From positions 5,635,246 through 5,699,245 of the forward strand of contig CM055098.1 in NCBI GenBank assembly GCA_029204225.1: 64,000 nucleotides of DNA, in the 5' to 3' direction. Position numbers and translations under genes: made by a program. Below are positions 10,126-21,370 of this stretch, piece by piece. Within the stretch, counting starts at the first letter, position 1; each line of letters starts with the position of its first letter. Origin of the DNA: Diphasiastrum complanatum. Taxonomy: Eukaryota > Streptophyta > Lycopodiopsida > Lycopodiales > Lycopodiaceae. The notes beneath the pieces were generated by a model that was given only the letters and a program-made list of their open reading frames with translations, had not been told where the DNA came from and searched no databases.

Positions 10126-11150
10126 ATTCCCCTGACAGAAAGAGTGTTTCTGGACAAACGCCGTCGGAATTGAGCTACAAATGGTCCCGTGGGTTCGTGT
10201 CAAGCACACGGACCTGTGGACATCTCCCGTCCGAGGTTCTGACTATTTTCTATTGAATCCGACCAATTCCTGGCTCGACAGGCCTAGAATTCTAGAATTA
10301 CGTTTAGGGTTTCTATTTCAGACGCACGTTTTGCTGTGAGTATTGAACTGTTTGGAGCCCGGTTTAGTCATGTGGGTTTGTCTCGACGTGCAGCACGAAA
10401 TGGAATAGACGATTTGAAAAATGGACTCTGTTCAACGACACTGGACCAGTTCTTGGGGATGTTGAAAAATAGTCCATTTAGTGGGATTCCCCTCGACAGA
10501 AACGGCGTTTCTGGACAAACGTCGTCGGAATTGAGTTGCAAATGGTCCTGCGGGTTTGTGTCGAGCCCACGAACCTGTGGACACCTCCTGTCCAAAGTTC
10601 AGACCGTTCTTTACTGAATTCGACCAATTCCATTTATTGTGCCCTAATGGCGTTCCTTCCAACACGAAGAGCATTTTCAGGCAAACAACATCGAAATCAA
10701 ACTGTAACTGGTCCAATGGGTTCGTGTCGAGCAAACGAACTTGTAGCCACCTTCCGTCTGAAGTTTTGGGGGGTTTCAACCGGATTTGACCAGTTTTTGG
10801 TCCTACATGCATAATTTCCCTATACTACTTTCAGAGTTTTTGGCTCGGACGCACGTTTTTAAGTGAATATTGGACAATTTGGAACCTTGTTTGGTGTTGC
10901 GGGTTTGTCTGCACGTGCAGCACAATATGAAATAGATGGCAGGCAAAACAGACTTAATTCGGATATTGGACCACTTATCAGGAATGCCAAAAAGTAGTCC
11001 ATTCATTGTGCTCTAATGGCGTTCCTTTCGACATGAATGATGTTTTCAGGCAAACGACATCGGAAGTGAACTACAGCTGGTCCAGTGGGTTTGTGTCGAA
11101 CACACGAACTTCTAGCCACCTTCCGTTCAAAGTGTTCATCAGATCTGGAC
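10123..11150 (+). repeat. Higher-order repeat: four hairpin-bearing units and two spacers
   Basis: A unit of about 145 bp starting near 10123, 10481, 10646 and 11017 shares the order: tggc(a/g)ttcc..., ggacaaacg(t/c)cgtcggaat, ggtcc.gtgggttcgtgt, (g/c)acgaacctgtgg, (c/a)cacct(c)ccgtcc. Between them lies a second unit (about 10310-10470 and 10835-11000) sharing 'acgcacgttt', 'tggagccc/ttggaacc', 'gggtttgtct..acgtgcagcac' and 'aatagatg/aatagacg'. No open frame is conserved across units. Confidence 0.75.
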
Positions 11151-11643
11151 TTTTCACCCAATTATTGTGTTATAGCAAATGGGTTCACTAGCCAGAGAAA
11201 AGAGCAGAACGAAAAACAAAAACAAACACTCTCCGAATGCGTGGAATTAACTTCTATGTGGCTGCCTTCGAAGTCCGCTCTGATCACAACAATATTTGGT
11301 TGAGAGATTATGCAGCTGGATCTCCAATCTATTGTTATCCAATCACCTTCCATGTAGGTCACACACGCACATTTTGTCTGGGTGGCCTATGTGCTTTGAG
11401 CAGGTAGTAGTGAGTCGGGTCGGAATAGATGATGTCTCCTATTTTACCCTGCGGGAGCTTATCAAAGAAGCTCGCTGCCAAGCTAGAAAGATGTGCAATG
11501 TGTCCTTCTCAAGGATAGGACTATCCAATGAATTTCTTTTCTCATGTTACGTTGATGGTGTGTGAGAAAAAATGCAATTATGCCGATCTCTCCTCCTGGG
11601 CGGATGTCGTGAGGCCCGATCGAGAGACAGACCTGCCTCAGGC

Positions 11644-11646
<3 letters not shown>

Positions 11647-11718
<72 letters not shown>
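11647..11718. repeat. (GA)n microsatellite, about 72 bp
   Basis: An uninterrupted GA dinucleotide run. Frames through it (Arg-Glu or Leu-Ser repeats) are artefacts. Confidence 0.98.
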
Positions 11719-11722
<4 letters not shown>

Positions 11723-11734
11723 GGGGAGTGGGGA

Positions 11735-11930
11735 GTTTTTTTTTAAATGCGTGTGTGTGTCTGTGCCAAAAAGAAAAAAAAGAATTGTATGCATTTTTTT
11801 TTATCATTTTTTTAAAAACATTTTTGAGCTTTTTTTCTTTGCAAGAGCGTGACATTTTTTGCGAGCAGGGCGTGACATTTTTGGCGACACAAGGTTAATT
11901 TTTTTACGACAACCCTTACACTCTCTCTCT

Positions 11931-11960
<30 letters not shown>
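11735..11960 (+). repeat. Left copy of a 0.2-kb duplicated block
   Basis: The order atgcattttttttatcattttt ... gagctttttttctttgcaa.agcgtgaca.ttttgcg ... gcaacattttggcg.cacaaggtt ... acaacccttacactctctc recurs in direct orientation at 13985-14215. Identity is roughly 75-80% by eye. Both copies end in a CT run followed by TA repeats. Confidence 0.7.

Positions 11961-12009
<49 letters not shown>
11934..12009. repeat. Compound (TA)n(GA)n microsatellite
   Basis: A TA run (about 11934-11970) passes directly into a GA run (about 11971-12009), the same order as the much larger tract at 26970-27209. Confidence 0.95.
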
Positions 12010-12012
<3 letters not shown>

Positions 12013-13930
12013 ACCATGGGATTTTTGAGCATGGGTTTGCTATTTCTAGTTGTTAACAAACCTATAGATCCATAAAGTATGAACATAGTGAGACATTTTT
12101 AGGGAGGAACCAAGCTAACGCTTTAGCCATTCTAATTTCCTAGGTTTTCTAAGCTCCTTGGCTTGATCACTTCATATTACACTAAATAACCTACATAACT
12201 TTCAAGTTGCCATTTTTGGCTAGATCATGGTTGGCTTGTCTCATTCCATTCTTTCTATTGGAAAGAGAAGATTTGATTTGGTGGCTAAGAATTACTTGAT
12301 CTCTTGCAAGTTTGGCTTTCTGAAATGCTTTGTGATGTGTGTGTGTGTGTGTGTGTGTGAAGGATTAGGGTGTGATTAGAGGTGAGTTGAGACATGTAGT
12401 TTTCCTCAATTCTTGGTAGGGTTCCTCTAGGGGGGAGTTGTGTCGCTTTCAGAGAGGGGAGGAAAGGGCGAGGTTGATTCATAATAAAGTTTTGTTACAC
12501 CCATAGTTTCATATGCACATATATACCAATCGGACCAAAGTTGCACTCCACATTCCAAACACGATCCGGAAAATCCTAAACCCTAAAACCAAATAGGGTG
12601 CTAGAGCTTCATACCATGGATAGGGTGTTGGGCCTCATTTATCACTAATTTTTAAAAAAAATTGCAAAAACAAAAAACCTGTACATCTATGTGTAGTTTG
12701 TTCCTTGTTTGAGGTTGTGTAGAGCTTGTGATGGTCCTTGATGAGTTCTGGTTCTATTTGTCGCAGCAAGAAACTTGTTTTTCTCTTGTGATCGAATTTC
12801 AATAGCGCAACCTGCAAATGGTGACCAACCTGCAAGGCCTCGATCAAAAGTTGATTGACGACTAATCCCCCTGAGTACAATGGCTTTTCAAGATTATGTC
12901 GGCACTGCAATCAAGAGTTGTCATGAATATTCAGCAATTGATCGAGATCTCAGAGAACTCACAACTTAATTTATGCACAAGACAATTTGCTGCTACGCTC
13001 AGAAGCAGAAAAGAAATCAATCAGTTGACTGTTCATGTGGTTTAAACATAGCTCAAAATAGGTCATGAATGAGAAAACTTACACTGCCTTGAGCAGTGAC
13101 AGCTTCTGGAAAAGGCTTTTGGAAAAGGCTGGTAAGATGGTGACGTAGTTGTTGGCTCTGCCAAAGGGGCTGTGGAGGGGGAGGCCCTTGACTCCATTAC
13201 CTATCTTTAGTTTCAAGTCTGGTCTTTGATTGTTTCTTTTCCTTGTAATAAAGCCTTAAATCCATCACTACTGAACCTACTCATAGGTTCAGTCTGATGG
13301 CAAGCTTGCAAGCCTTAAATCCATCACTACTCATAGGTTCAGTCTAGTGGCAAGTAGGCAGCAATCTCAGTGGTGGTAGACGTTTTGACTTTTTCGGGCA
13401 CTCTTTAAAGATTATAACCCTTTGCTGGTGTAGGTGCTAGTGCTTGTGGCTTTTCTTGATCACCTGCAGGAAATCTGAACAGTGTGTGTTTGGAAAATCA
13501 CAAACGGATGAGACACAATGTGAGATGTCTGCAACACAGTGGCTTGTTGAATTTGGGGAAGATATGAATTGATTGGCTCACATTGTGATGTCGCATTTGC
13601 GTCCAAGAGTTGCAGGCAGTCTTAAGCTTGTTCATTGTACTGATGATCAAGGTAATTTACGATTTGCATTTTCACGCCGCCTCACAAAAACACTTTACAT
13701 ACGCTTTACTTACTTGAATTCAAGTAAATAAAGCATTTCCACGCCGCCTCACAAAAATACTGTTCGAAAAACACAAATCTTCCTCTTTCGCTTTTGCCCT
13801 GCTGATCTGTGCTCCGCCAGTTTGCTTTTCTCACTCGAAATATTTTTGACGTTTGTGTCAATCACCTCAGATTGAGTCTTCAACACCGATTGAGGTATTC
13901 CGCTAGCCCGTAGTGCAATGCATGGAACAT
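12010..13930. other. Non-coding stretch with short repeats
   Basis: No gene supported. It holds a (GT)n run at about 12337-12358 and a 60-bp near-duplication at about 13250-13350 (aagccttaaatccatcactact ... cataggttcagtct). It also holds a palindrome-rich segment near 13680-13760 in which 'cgccgcctcacaaaaa.ac' occurs twice. Short frames of 60-90 codons have no protein-like character. Confidence 0.45.
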
Positions 13931-13972
13931 CGATCGATCGATCGATCGAGAGAGCGAGCGAGCGAGCGAGCG
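13931..13972. repeat. (ATCG)n / (GAGC)n compound microsatellite
   Basis: Five tandem ATCG units pass into GAGA and then GAGC/GCGA units. It precedes the right copy of the duplicated block. Confidence 0.85.
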
Positions 13973-13984
13973 CATGAGCGGGGT

Positions 13985-14195
13985 CTGGGGAAAAAAAAAT
14001 TGAAATCTATGTGTCTCTTAAAAAAAAAAAATGGGTTGTATGTGTTGTTTTTTCATCATTTTGCTTAAAATGTTTCTTAGCTTTTTTCTTTGCAATAGCG
14101 TGACAAATTTTGCGGGCAAAATGCAACATTTTTGGCGGCACAGGGTTAAATTTTTAACCACAACCCTTACACTCTCTCTCTTAAATATCTTTATA
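13985..14195 (+). repeat. Right copy of the 0.2-kb duplicated block
   Basis: This is the partner of 11735-11960. Its 3' end (acaacccttacactctctctctt, then TA repeats) merges into the family B LTR that follows, so the block may be a diverged LTR-associated sequence or a target of the same microsatellite expansion. Confidence 0.65.
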
Positions 14196-14329
14196 TATAT
14201 AGATATATATAGCAAGATTTATTGTGCTTTTACATTTAGTGTGATATAGTGATAGTGAGTACGTTCTTCTTCCTCCTTGTGGTGATTGCTTATGGTGAAT
14301 GATTGATATTGCTTATCTGATTATTGACA
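14196..14329 (+). repeat. 5' LTR end of copia family B
   Basis: The sequence ending ...ttattgaca is the reverse complement of about 148-250 and is followed at once by the PBS. Only the last 130 bp are recognisable; the 5' part is replaced by a TA/CT microsatellite and the 13985 block. Confidence 0.75.
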
Positions 14330-14341
14330 TGGTATCAGAGC
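14330..14341 (+). promoter_or_regulatory. Primer binding site of copia family B
   Basis: Exact tggtatcagagc, complementary to the 3' end of plant initiator Met tRNA, directly after the LTR end ...ttgaca. Confidence 0.95.
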
Positions 14342-14806
14342 TCTTCTGATCCTAAGTGCTTGATTACTGGGTTCGGCTTGTCACTGGCTCTGTACTAAGG
14401 TGAGATAGTCTTTCACAGGAGGTGAAAGCAAGAGAACTTACAGTGTTGATGAAAAAAGTCTGTTGAGCATATTGTAGACGTTGAAGCATGGTAAGAAGTG
14501 CTTGAACACTCTTCAAAGAGTTTATTCAGAGGACAAGGAGAAAAATACAATGGAAAAACCATTAGCAACTGACTTGGATCAGTTTGGTGAACATTTGAGT
14601 ATTTTGCCGCTTACGTTGTAGTGACAGAGAGTGAAGTAGTAACAAACTCTATTTGCATAAGTTTCAGATAATTTTGAGTGCTGGAAGCTACGGAGGCATA
14701 TTTCAAAAAAGAAATTTTTTGTCATAATTGCCATTTTTCAGGCCTAAGGAGTGAATTTTTCATTTTTGTAGTCAGTTTTGTGATCCGGACTCATCTAGGT
14801 GCAATA

Positions 14807-15372
14807 ATGGCAACTCTAAGCGACAATGTTTTCAATGTGTCAAGCAAATTGGAAGGAGTCGACAACTATCTAGTTTGGAAATTCAAACTAAAGAGCATTT
14901 TGATGGAAAAGGAGCTATGGGAGATCATTACAGGTGAAGAGACAAGGATGTTAATTGAAGAAGATCAATGGGCATTTGGTAGGAAAAAACGGAAAGCATA
15001 GAATGTCATCAACTTATCAGTCAAAGATGCAATTATTCCCTACACTTTAGATTCGGAAGGACCAAAAGAAACGTGGGATACATTGAAGGCATTGTTTGAA
15101 ATCACAAACACATCTCAAGTGCTATTTGTGAAGACGAAGTTGCACACATTACAAATGGATGATGGTGCAACCATTTTCAATCACCTATTGAGGGTAAAGG
15201 AGATCCGTGATCAATTAATTGTCATCGGAGAGCGATTTCAAGATCATGAGATCGTGCAATTGGCATTGAACATATGTTTGTGACAAGTATGGCCACACGA
15301 GAGAATCTTCCAACCTATGAAGAGTTAGGTGGATTGCTTTTGTATTTCAAGGCATTAGTTGAAAAGCAAACA
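14807..15372 (+). pseudogene. Copia family B gag (N-terminal half)
   Basis: The start is MATLSDNVFNVSSKLEG, followed by NYLVWKFKLKSILMEKELW, the conserved opening of plant copia gag (UBN2-type). One in-frame TAG at 14999-15001 interrupts the frame. It then continues (ETWDTLKALFEI, KLHTLQMDDGATIFNHLLRVKEIRDQL) to 15283, and after a frameshift to about 15372 (TYEELGGLLLYFKALVEKQ). The zinc knuckle, protease and N-terminal integrase are missing: the next recognisable residues are mid-integrase. The gene sits 465 bp downstream of the PBS, a normal leader length. Confidence 0.8.
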
Positions 15373-16210
15373 AGATATTGCATCAAGACTTTGAGATCTG
15401 ATGGAGTAGGTGAGTAATTTTCAACAAAGATTTTTGCAAAGATCAAGGGATCGAGAGGCAAACTACAACACCTTATTCACCACAACAGAACGGAGTTGTA
15501 GAATGAAAGAATAGATCCATTGTTGAGATGGCAAGGGCAATGCTCAAAAGCAAAGATTTGCCAAGGGTAGAAGCTTGCAGCACAACTACGCACATCTTGA
15601 ATCGATGTCCTATGAAATCTGTGGAAGGTAAGACACCTCATGAAGCTTTTACTGAAAAAAAACCTAATATTTCTCATTTGAGAGTATTTGGTTGTGATGC
15701 TTACGCTCATATTCTTGATGAGAAACAAAGGAAATTGGATTAAAAAGTTGTCAGGTGTATTCTCCTTGGATATGATGAGAAGGCCAAGGCATACATGATG
15801 TATGACATGAATGCACAAAAGATTGTGCTTTCTAGGGATGTTAGATTTGACGAGATGAGTCAAGGTGAACAAAGTGAAACAATCACTGAACCTTTTGATG
15901 AGGGAGCGAAAGTAAAAAAGGAAGTGGATTTTGATGCGGAAGATCCAATAGACAAAGGCAAGTTTGATGCTGAGCTTACCAAGAGAGTACCTAAATGGTA
16001 CTTATCAGTCACATGTGGAGCTAAGAAGGGAGATACTCCCGAATCTAGCAAGAAGAGAGAGTTTAGAAGGTCAAATAGAAATCGAAAACCTCCTGCAAGA
16101 TTAGAGATAAATCTAGCCCTATTGGGTTCCATACTCAAGGCTCAAGAACCAAAAATGTTTGATGAAGCAAAGGAGCACAAGGAGTGGCGTGTAGATATGG
16201 GAACATAAAT
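15373..16210 (+). pseudogene. Copia family B integrase (C-terminal half) and linker
   Basis: Starting abruptly with IKTLRSDGVGE (the RSD..GE part of the integrase core), it passes through a frameshifted TPQQNG-like segment near 15475-15500. It then reads MARAMLKSKDLP, HILNRCP, GKTPHEAF, HLRVFGCDAYAHI and an in-frame TAA after KQRKLD. The block 15795-16208 carries the C-terminal integrase extension and the charged linker before RT. The missing N-terminal half implies an internal deletion joining gag to integrase near 15372. Confidence 0.8.
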
Positions 16211-16239
16211 AGAAGCCATATCGAAAAATAGGATGTGGA

Positions 16240-17020
16240 ACTTGGTTGAGCTAACTTGATGGTAAGTATCACTTGCAAATGGATTTATAAGATCAAATAT
16301 GTAGTAGATGGGCAACTCAACAAGCACAGTTGGTTGCGAGAGGATTTGAGCAGCAGGAAGGTATTCATTTTGAGAAAACCTTCGCACCTATAGTTAAGAT
16401 GGTGACTATACATTCTGTCATTGCTATTTCTACTTTCTATGGTTGGAAGATCTTGCAAATGGACGTTAAATCTACTTTTCTTAATGGAGTGTTGGATGAA
16501 GAGGTGTATTTAGTACAACCTCAATGATTTGTTGAGCCATGGAGAGAGCACCTTCTTTGTAAGCTCAACAAATCCATTTCTGGATTGAAGCAAGCACCAC
16601 GGACATGGTACTCTTGCATTGATGAACACTTCAAGCGAAGATGAATGGTAAAGAGTAATGCTGTTCCTAATCTTTACATTTTAAGACAAGATTCAAATAT
16701 AATGTTCATTGTTTTGTACGTCGATGATTTGATTATTATAGGAAGTAATGCTTCTTGGTTTCCAAGGGGAGGCTCGAACCTGGGACCAAAGAAACTTTGG
16801 ATGCCAAGCTAACCAGTTGAGCCAACCCCGTTGGGTTTTATAGGAAGTAATGAGAGCTTAATTGATGAAATCAAATCAGATCTCTCCAATGCTTTTGACA
16901 TGAGCGATCTAGGATTGATGCACTATTGTCTTGGCATTGAAGTATGGCAAAAGAAAGACATTGTCTTTCTTACACAAAGCAAATATGCACGAGATTTGCT
17001 TTATAAGTTCAATATGTAGG
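16240..17020 (+). pseudogene. Copia family B reverse transcriptase
   Basis: Recognisable RT blocks are the CKWIYKIK-like start near 16270, VARGFEQQEGIHFEKTFAPIV, KILQMDVKSTFLNGVLDEEVY, SISGLKQAPRTWY and the catalytic LYVDDLIII (near 16717-16740). The C-terminal block 16840-17018 reads IDEIKSDLSNAFDMSDLG ... YCLGIEV. An 87-bp tRNA-like insertion with a 15-bp duplication splits the frame right after the YVDD motif. Several in-frame stops (after VYLVQPQ and KRR) confirm the copy is dead. Confidence 0.85.
16751..16837 (-). mobile_element. tRNA-derived retroposon (SINE-like) inside copia RT
   Basis: On the minus strand an A-box-like TGGCTCAACTGGTTAGC is followed about 30 bases on by a B-box GGTTCGAGCC, the spacing of a pol III tRNA promoter. 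The insert is bounded by a perfect 15-bp direct repeat (ttataggaagtaatg at 16736-16750 and 16838-16852), and the host RT frame resumes after it. There is no intact cloverleaf: the anticodon loop lacks the usual T33, and the T-stem pairs poorly outside its core. There is no A tail. It is either a very short SINE or a retroposed tRNA relic. Confidence 0.75.
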
Positions 17021-17690
17021 ATTGTAAGCCTTTGAGCACATTGATGGATGTCAACATGAAGCTTACTGCATATGATGAATTTGAGAAAGTGGATGTTTAT
17101 TTGTACAGGCAGCTGGTGGGTAGTTTGATTTATTTGACACACACATGACCTGATATTTCTTGTGTTGTTGGTGTTGTAAGTCAATTTATGCAAGATCTAG
17201 TCCAAAACACTGGAAGTCTACTAAATGTATTCTCAGGTACATTCTAGGGACATTGAATTTTGGTTTGAAGTATAATCAGTTTGAAAGTGCTAATGTTGGT
17301 AGGTTATACATATGCCAATTGGGCAGGCAATATTGATGACATAAGATCTACTAGTGGTCATACATTCAGTTACGGTATAGCTACAGTTTCATGGAGCAAC
17401 GAAAAACAACCTACAATAGTCTTATCTTTGACATATGCTGAATATCTGCACTCAGCAATGCTACACAGAAAGCGGTATGGTTACGAAGATTGCTTGTTGA
17501 TTTAGGTCAATCACATGTGGATGCGACTAGTATATTTTGCGACAACCAAAGCTACAATCACCTTGCCAAAAAATTAGTTTTACATGCTCGAACTAAGCAC
17601 ATTGAAATACATTATCACTTTGTTCGAGAGAAAATTCTTGACGGAGCCATTAATCTTGTTTTCTAATAGGAAAAATGTGGGTAATGCTAA
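17021..17690 (+). pseudogene. Copia family B RT end and RNase H
   Basis: The text runs DCKPLSTLMDVNMKLT, YRQLVGSLIYLT, PDISCVV, then the RNase H block VGYTYANWAGNIDDIRSTSGHTF ... WSNEKQPTIVLSLTYAEY, and a frameshifted end containing 'HIEIHYHFVREK'. It is disrupted by stops and frameshifts and fades out near 17690, before the expected DIFTK end. No family B 3' LTR follows on this strand; a minus-strand family A LTR begins instead. Confidence 0.8.
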
Positions 17691-17779
17691 TTGCAAATAT
17701 CAATCAGGGTCTTAAACAAAATGAAGCGAAACTTGATGAAATGAAACTTGCACAAGCTCTGATATTGACATTGCTGCAA

Positions 17780-18015
17780 TGAAATCAAATTAATCACGAA
17801 CGAAAAACAATTCGGATGGATTTCATATATGACTGTTGGTCACTGCCGGCTATATCATTCCTACAATCCTCCAGAATGTAGACAGACACTGCTGATCTAC
17901 GTTTTAGATTAACATAGCATTCAACAAAAACTGAACCAGTGTGCGGAATTGATAAATGAGTGAATGAGATAACAAGCGATGATAGACAATAATTCATTCA
18001 AGATCAGACAAAAAC
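17780..18015 (-). repeat. Partial 3' LTR of copia family A
   Basis: Its minus-strand reading (ttcaagatc... aattattgtc... ttccgcacactggttcag) matches the family A LTRs at 43300-43396 and 9550-9640. It is joined at about 18010 directly to the family A tail (cttgcatgatcttcc), so the middle of the LTR is deleted. Confidence 0.65.
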
Positions 18016-18019
18016 TTGC

Positions 18020-18591
18020 ATGATCTTCCTGATCTTTTGGAGCGTGAAGGTCGAAAAGTGTCTCAGAAATTTTCGTGTCGCCTCGAGCGATTTGACTTTC
18101 ACGTTGTCTAACTTTCTCCTGCTATATCACGAAAAATTTTCTTTCACGAATTTTTCGCGTTCGTGTCTCTTTGTCGGGGTGTTCGCTTTTCGTCAGACTG
18201 AGGGCTGAAAGCTAGCAAAGCTTTGGTAATAGAAACATTTTGTTTCTTCAGCTCCTAACAAAGCGTGGTAGCTTGACGACTCCAAGACTGCTTCTCTGTT
18301 CCTCGAACAAACCTTTGTCTAAGGCCTTTGTAAAAATGTCAGCCACCATCTATTTGTTCCAATGAAGATAGTCTTTAGCATATTCTTCCCGATCAGATCT
18401 CCTATCAAGTGATATTTGATTGCGATGTGTTTCATCCTTGAATGAAACACATGATTCTTTGTCAGATGTATTGCAGATCTATTGTCCATCTGCAAAACCA
18501 GAGGCTCACTCCTTGTTTCGCCTAGTTTGTCAAGAAACTCTTTGAGCCAAATGATTTCATTAGCCATCTTTGCTGCTGCAACATACTCTGT
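18020..18591 (-). pseudogene. Copia family A RNase H, left part, with tail
   Basis: The minus frame 18567-18319 reads MANEIIWLKEFLDKLGETRSE, VLQMDNRSAIHLTKN, HIAIKYHLI, the C-terminal RNase H of family A (compare 55480-55800). Downstream (18240-18020) is the family tail with caaagctttgctagc. The frame stops dead at 18591, where the gag-only LTR element begins; the rest of the domain resumes at 24842. Confidence 0.8.
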
Positions 18592-19332
<741 letters not shown>

Positions 19333-19333
19333 G

Positions 19334-19348
19334 TGGCGCCGTTGCCGG
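19334..19348 (+). promoter_or_regulatory. Primer binding site of the gag-only element
   Basis: tggcgccgttgccgg one base after the LTR end. This form is known from plant Ty3/gypsy elements primed by tRNA-Asp or a related tRNA, so the element descends from a gypsy-type rather than a copia-type parent. Confidence 0.8.
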
Positions 19349-19829
19349 AGAGCGCCACACACTCATTTCGCCGCATAGCTTTCTCACTCTCTTCCTCTTT
19401 TCCTCTACCTCTCTCTTTCTTCTCTCTCATCATTCTTTTTCATCAAAAAAATCAGATTTTAAGGGTAGAATAGTGTTAGTTTTTGTCATTTTTGCATGAT
19501 TTTTTTGTTTGTTTGCACTGTAGGGAGAGATTGTGGGATGGGAGGATCAGATCCAAGCACCCAATCCTTTTGTTAATCCATTAAATCCATAAAACTCAGA
19601 AAAAAAAAGCTCAAAATCTGTTTTTGGAGGGAAAAAGAGAGCCAAAATCCCATCAGATTTTGATTTCTCAAAAACCAGCAAGAACTAACCTTTGCATGAC
19701 TGGCAGCAGCTCCAGGGTACTGTCCCAGACCTGCATAGAAACCTATGAAGGTTACTTCCCAATAGATTTTGAAAAAACAGAGAAAAACCCAAAGAAATTC
19801 AAAAATCCTTTGTAAAAAAAAAAAAATCA

Positions 19830-21370
19830 AAACACAAAACTAACCTTCGCAGAGCTCTGAAGTTCCATCTGACTAAGACAAGAACACAGAAAAGTCTGCG
19901 AGAGTTAGATCCCAAAAAAAGTGTCCATGTGAAGGTTCCTAGAGCAAAAAATGGTCTAGAACCTTCTCAGACAACAAATTTTTGAGTTTCCTTGGGAAGT
20001 AACCTTCGTAGAGCTCTCTAAAGTTCCATCTCATTGAGACAAGGACACAGAGAAGTCTGCGAGAGTTACATCCCCAAAAGAGTGCCCCTGTGAAGGTTCC
20101 CAAGAGCAAAAATTGGCCTAGAACCTTCTCAGAAAGCAAATTTTTGAGTTTTCCCGGGAAGTAACTCTCGTAGCTTGGTAAGCAAGTGGATCTGACTCAG
20201 ATACAAGCACATACCAGCCTACAAAGATTAGTTCTCAGAAAATCTCAAAAAAAAAAATGTAGTTTTTTTTCAAGATTTTTTAAGTTTTCTTGGAAAGTAA
20301 CTCTTGTAGCTTGGTGAGCAGCTGAATCTGACTGAGAAACAAGTGCATACTAGTCTGCAAGGGTTTTCTCCTAGAAAATCCTAAAATTTTGCAAAAAAAC
20401 CCCAAAAGAATGCACTTTTTTCAAGATTTTTTGAGTTTCCTTGGGAAGTAGCTCTTGAAGCTTGGTGAGCAGCTGAATCTGACTGATATACAATTTCATA
20501 CCAGTCTACAAGGGTTTTTTTCCCAGAAAATCCTAAAATTTTGCAAAAAAGACCCAAAAAAATGCACGTTTCTCAATATTTTTGAGTTTCCTTGGGAAGT
20601 AGCTCTTTCATCTTAATGAGAAGCTGAATCTAACTGAGATACAAGTGCATACTAGTTTTCGAGGGTTTGTTCCCAGAAAATCCTAAAATTTTGCCAAAAA
20701 CCCCAAAAAAATGCACTTTTTTCAAGATTTTTTAAGTTTCCTTGGGAAGTAACTCTTGAAGCTTGGTGAGCAGCTAAATCTGACTGAGATACAACTTTAT
20801 ACCAATCTGAAAGGGTTTTTTCCCAGAAAATCCTAAAATTTTGCCAAAAAAACCCCCAAAAAATGCACTTTTTTCAAGATTATTTGAGTTTCCTTGAGAA
20901 GTAACTCTTTCAGCTTGGTGGGCAGCTAAATATAACTAAGATACAAGTTCATACCAGTCTGAAAGGGTTTTTTTTTTTTTCCAAAAAATCCTAAAATTTT
21001 GCAAAAAAAGCCCCAAAAAATGCACTTTTTTCAAGATTTTTTGAGTTTCCTTAAGAAGTAACTCTTGCAGCTTGGTGAACAGCTGAATCTGACTGAGATA
21101 CAAGTTTCTACTAGTCTTAAAATATTTGTTCTCAGAAAATCATAAAATTTTGCAAAAGAACCGCCAAAAAATGCACATTTTTCAAGAGTTTTTGAGTTTC
21201 CTTAGGAAGTAACTCTTGCAGCTTGGTGGGCAGGTGAATTTGACTCAGATACAAGTGTATACCAGTATGAGAGGGTTTATTCTTAGAAAATCTTTAAATT
21301 TTGCAAGAAGACCTCAAAAAAATGCACTTTTTTCATGATTTTTTAAAATCTGCTGGGAAGTAACCTTTGC
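19830..21370 (+). repeat. Tandem repeats of about 150 bp in the leader of the gag-only element
   Basis: The landmark (g)gaagtaactctt..agcttggtgagcagctgaatctgact recurs at about 20157, 20295, 20444, 20596, 20744, 20898, 21053, 21205 and 21354. Spacings are 138, 149, 152, 148, 154, 155, 152 and 149. Two older variants lie near 19840 and 19996. Each unit also carries aaaatcctaaaattttgcaaaaa and tgcacttttttcaagattttttgagtttcc. No coding frame crosses them. Confidence 0.9.

Noticed and set aside
11572-11898. Long Arg-Glu and Leu-Ser open frames across GA/CT tracts (also at 19049-19473, 24391-24782, 26864-27214, 37917-38487)
   Set aside because: They are translations of dinucleotide repeats, open in several frames by chance, with no flanking protein-like sequence.
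12560-12590. Telomere-like aaccctaaa words
   Set aside because: Only two imperfect copies (cctaaaccctaaaacc); not an interstitial telomere array.
16751-16837. Functional tRNA gene
   Set aside because: Promoter boxes are present, but the arms do not pair into a cloverleaf, the anticodon loop is malformed, and the flanking duplication marks an insertion.
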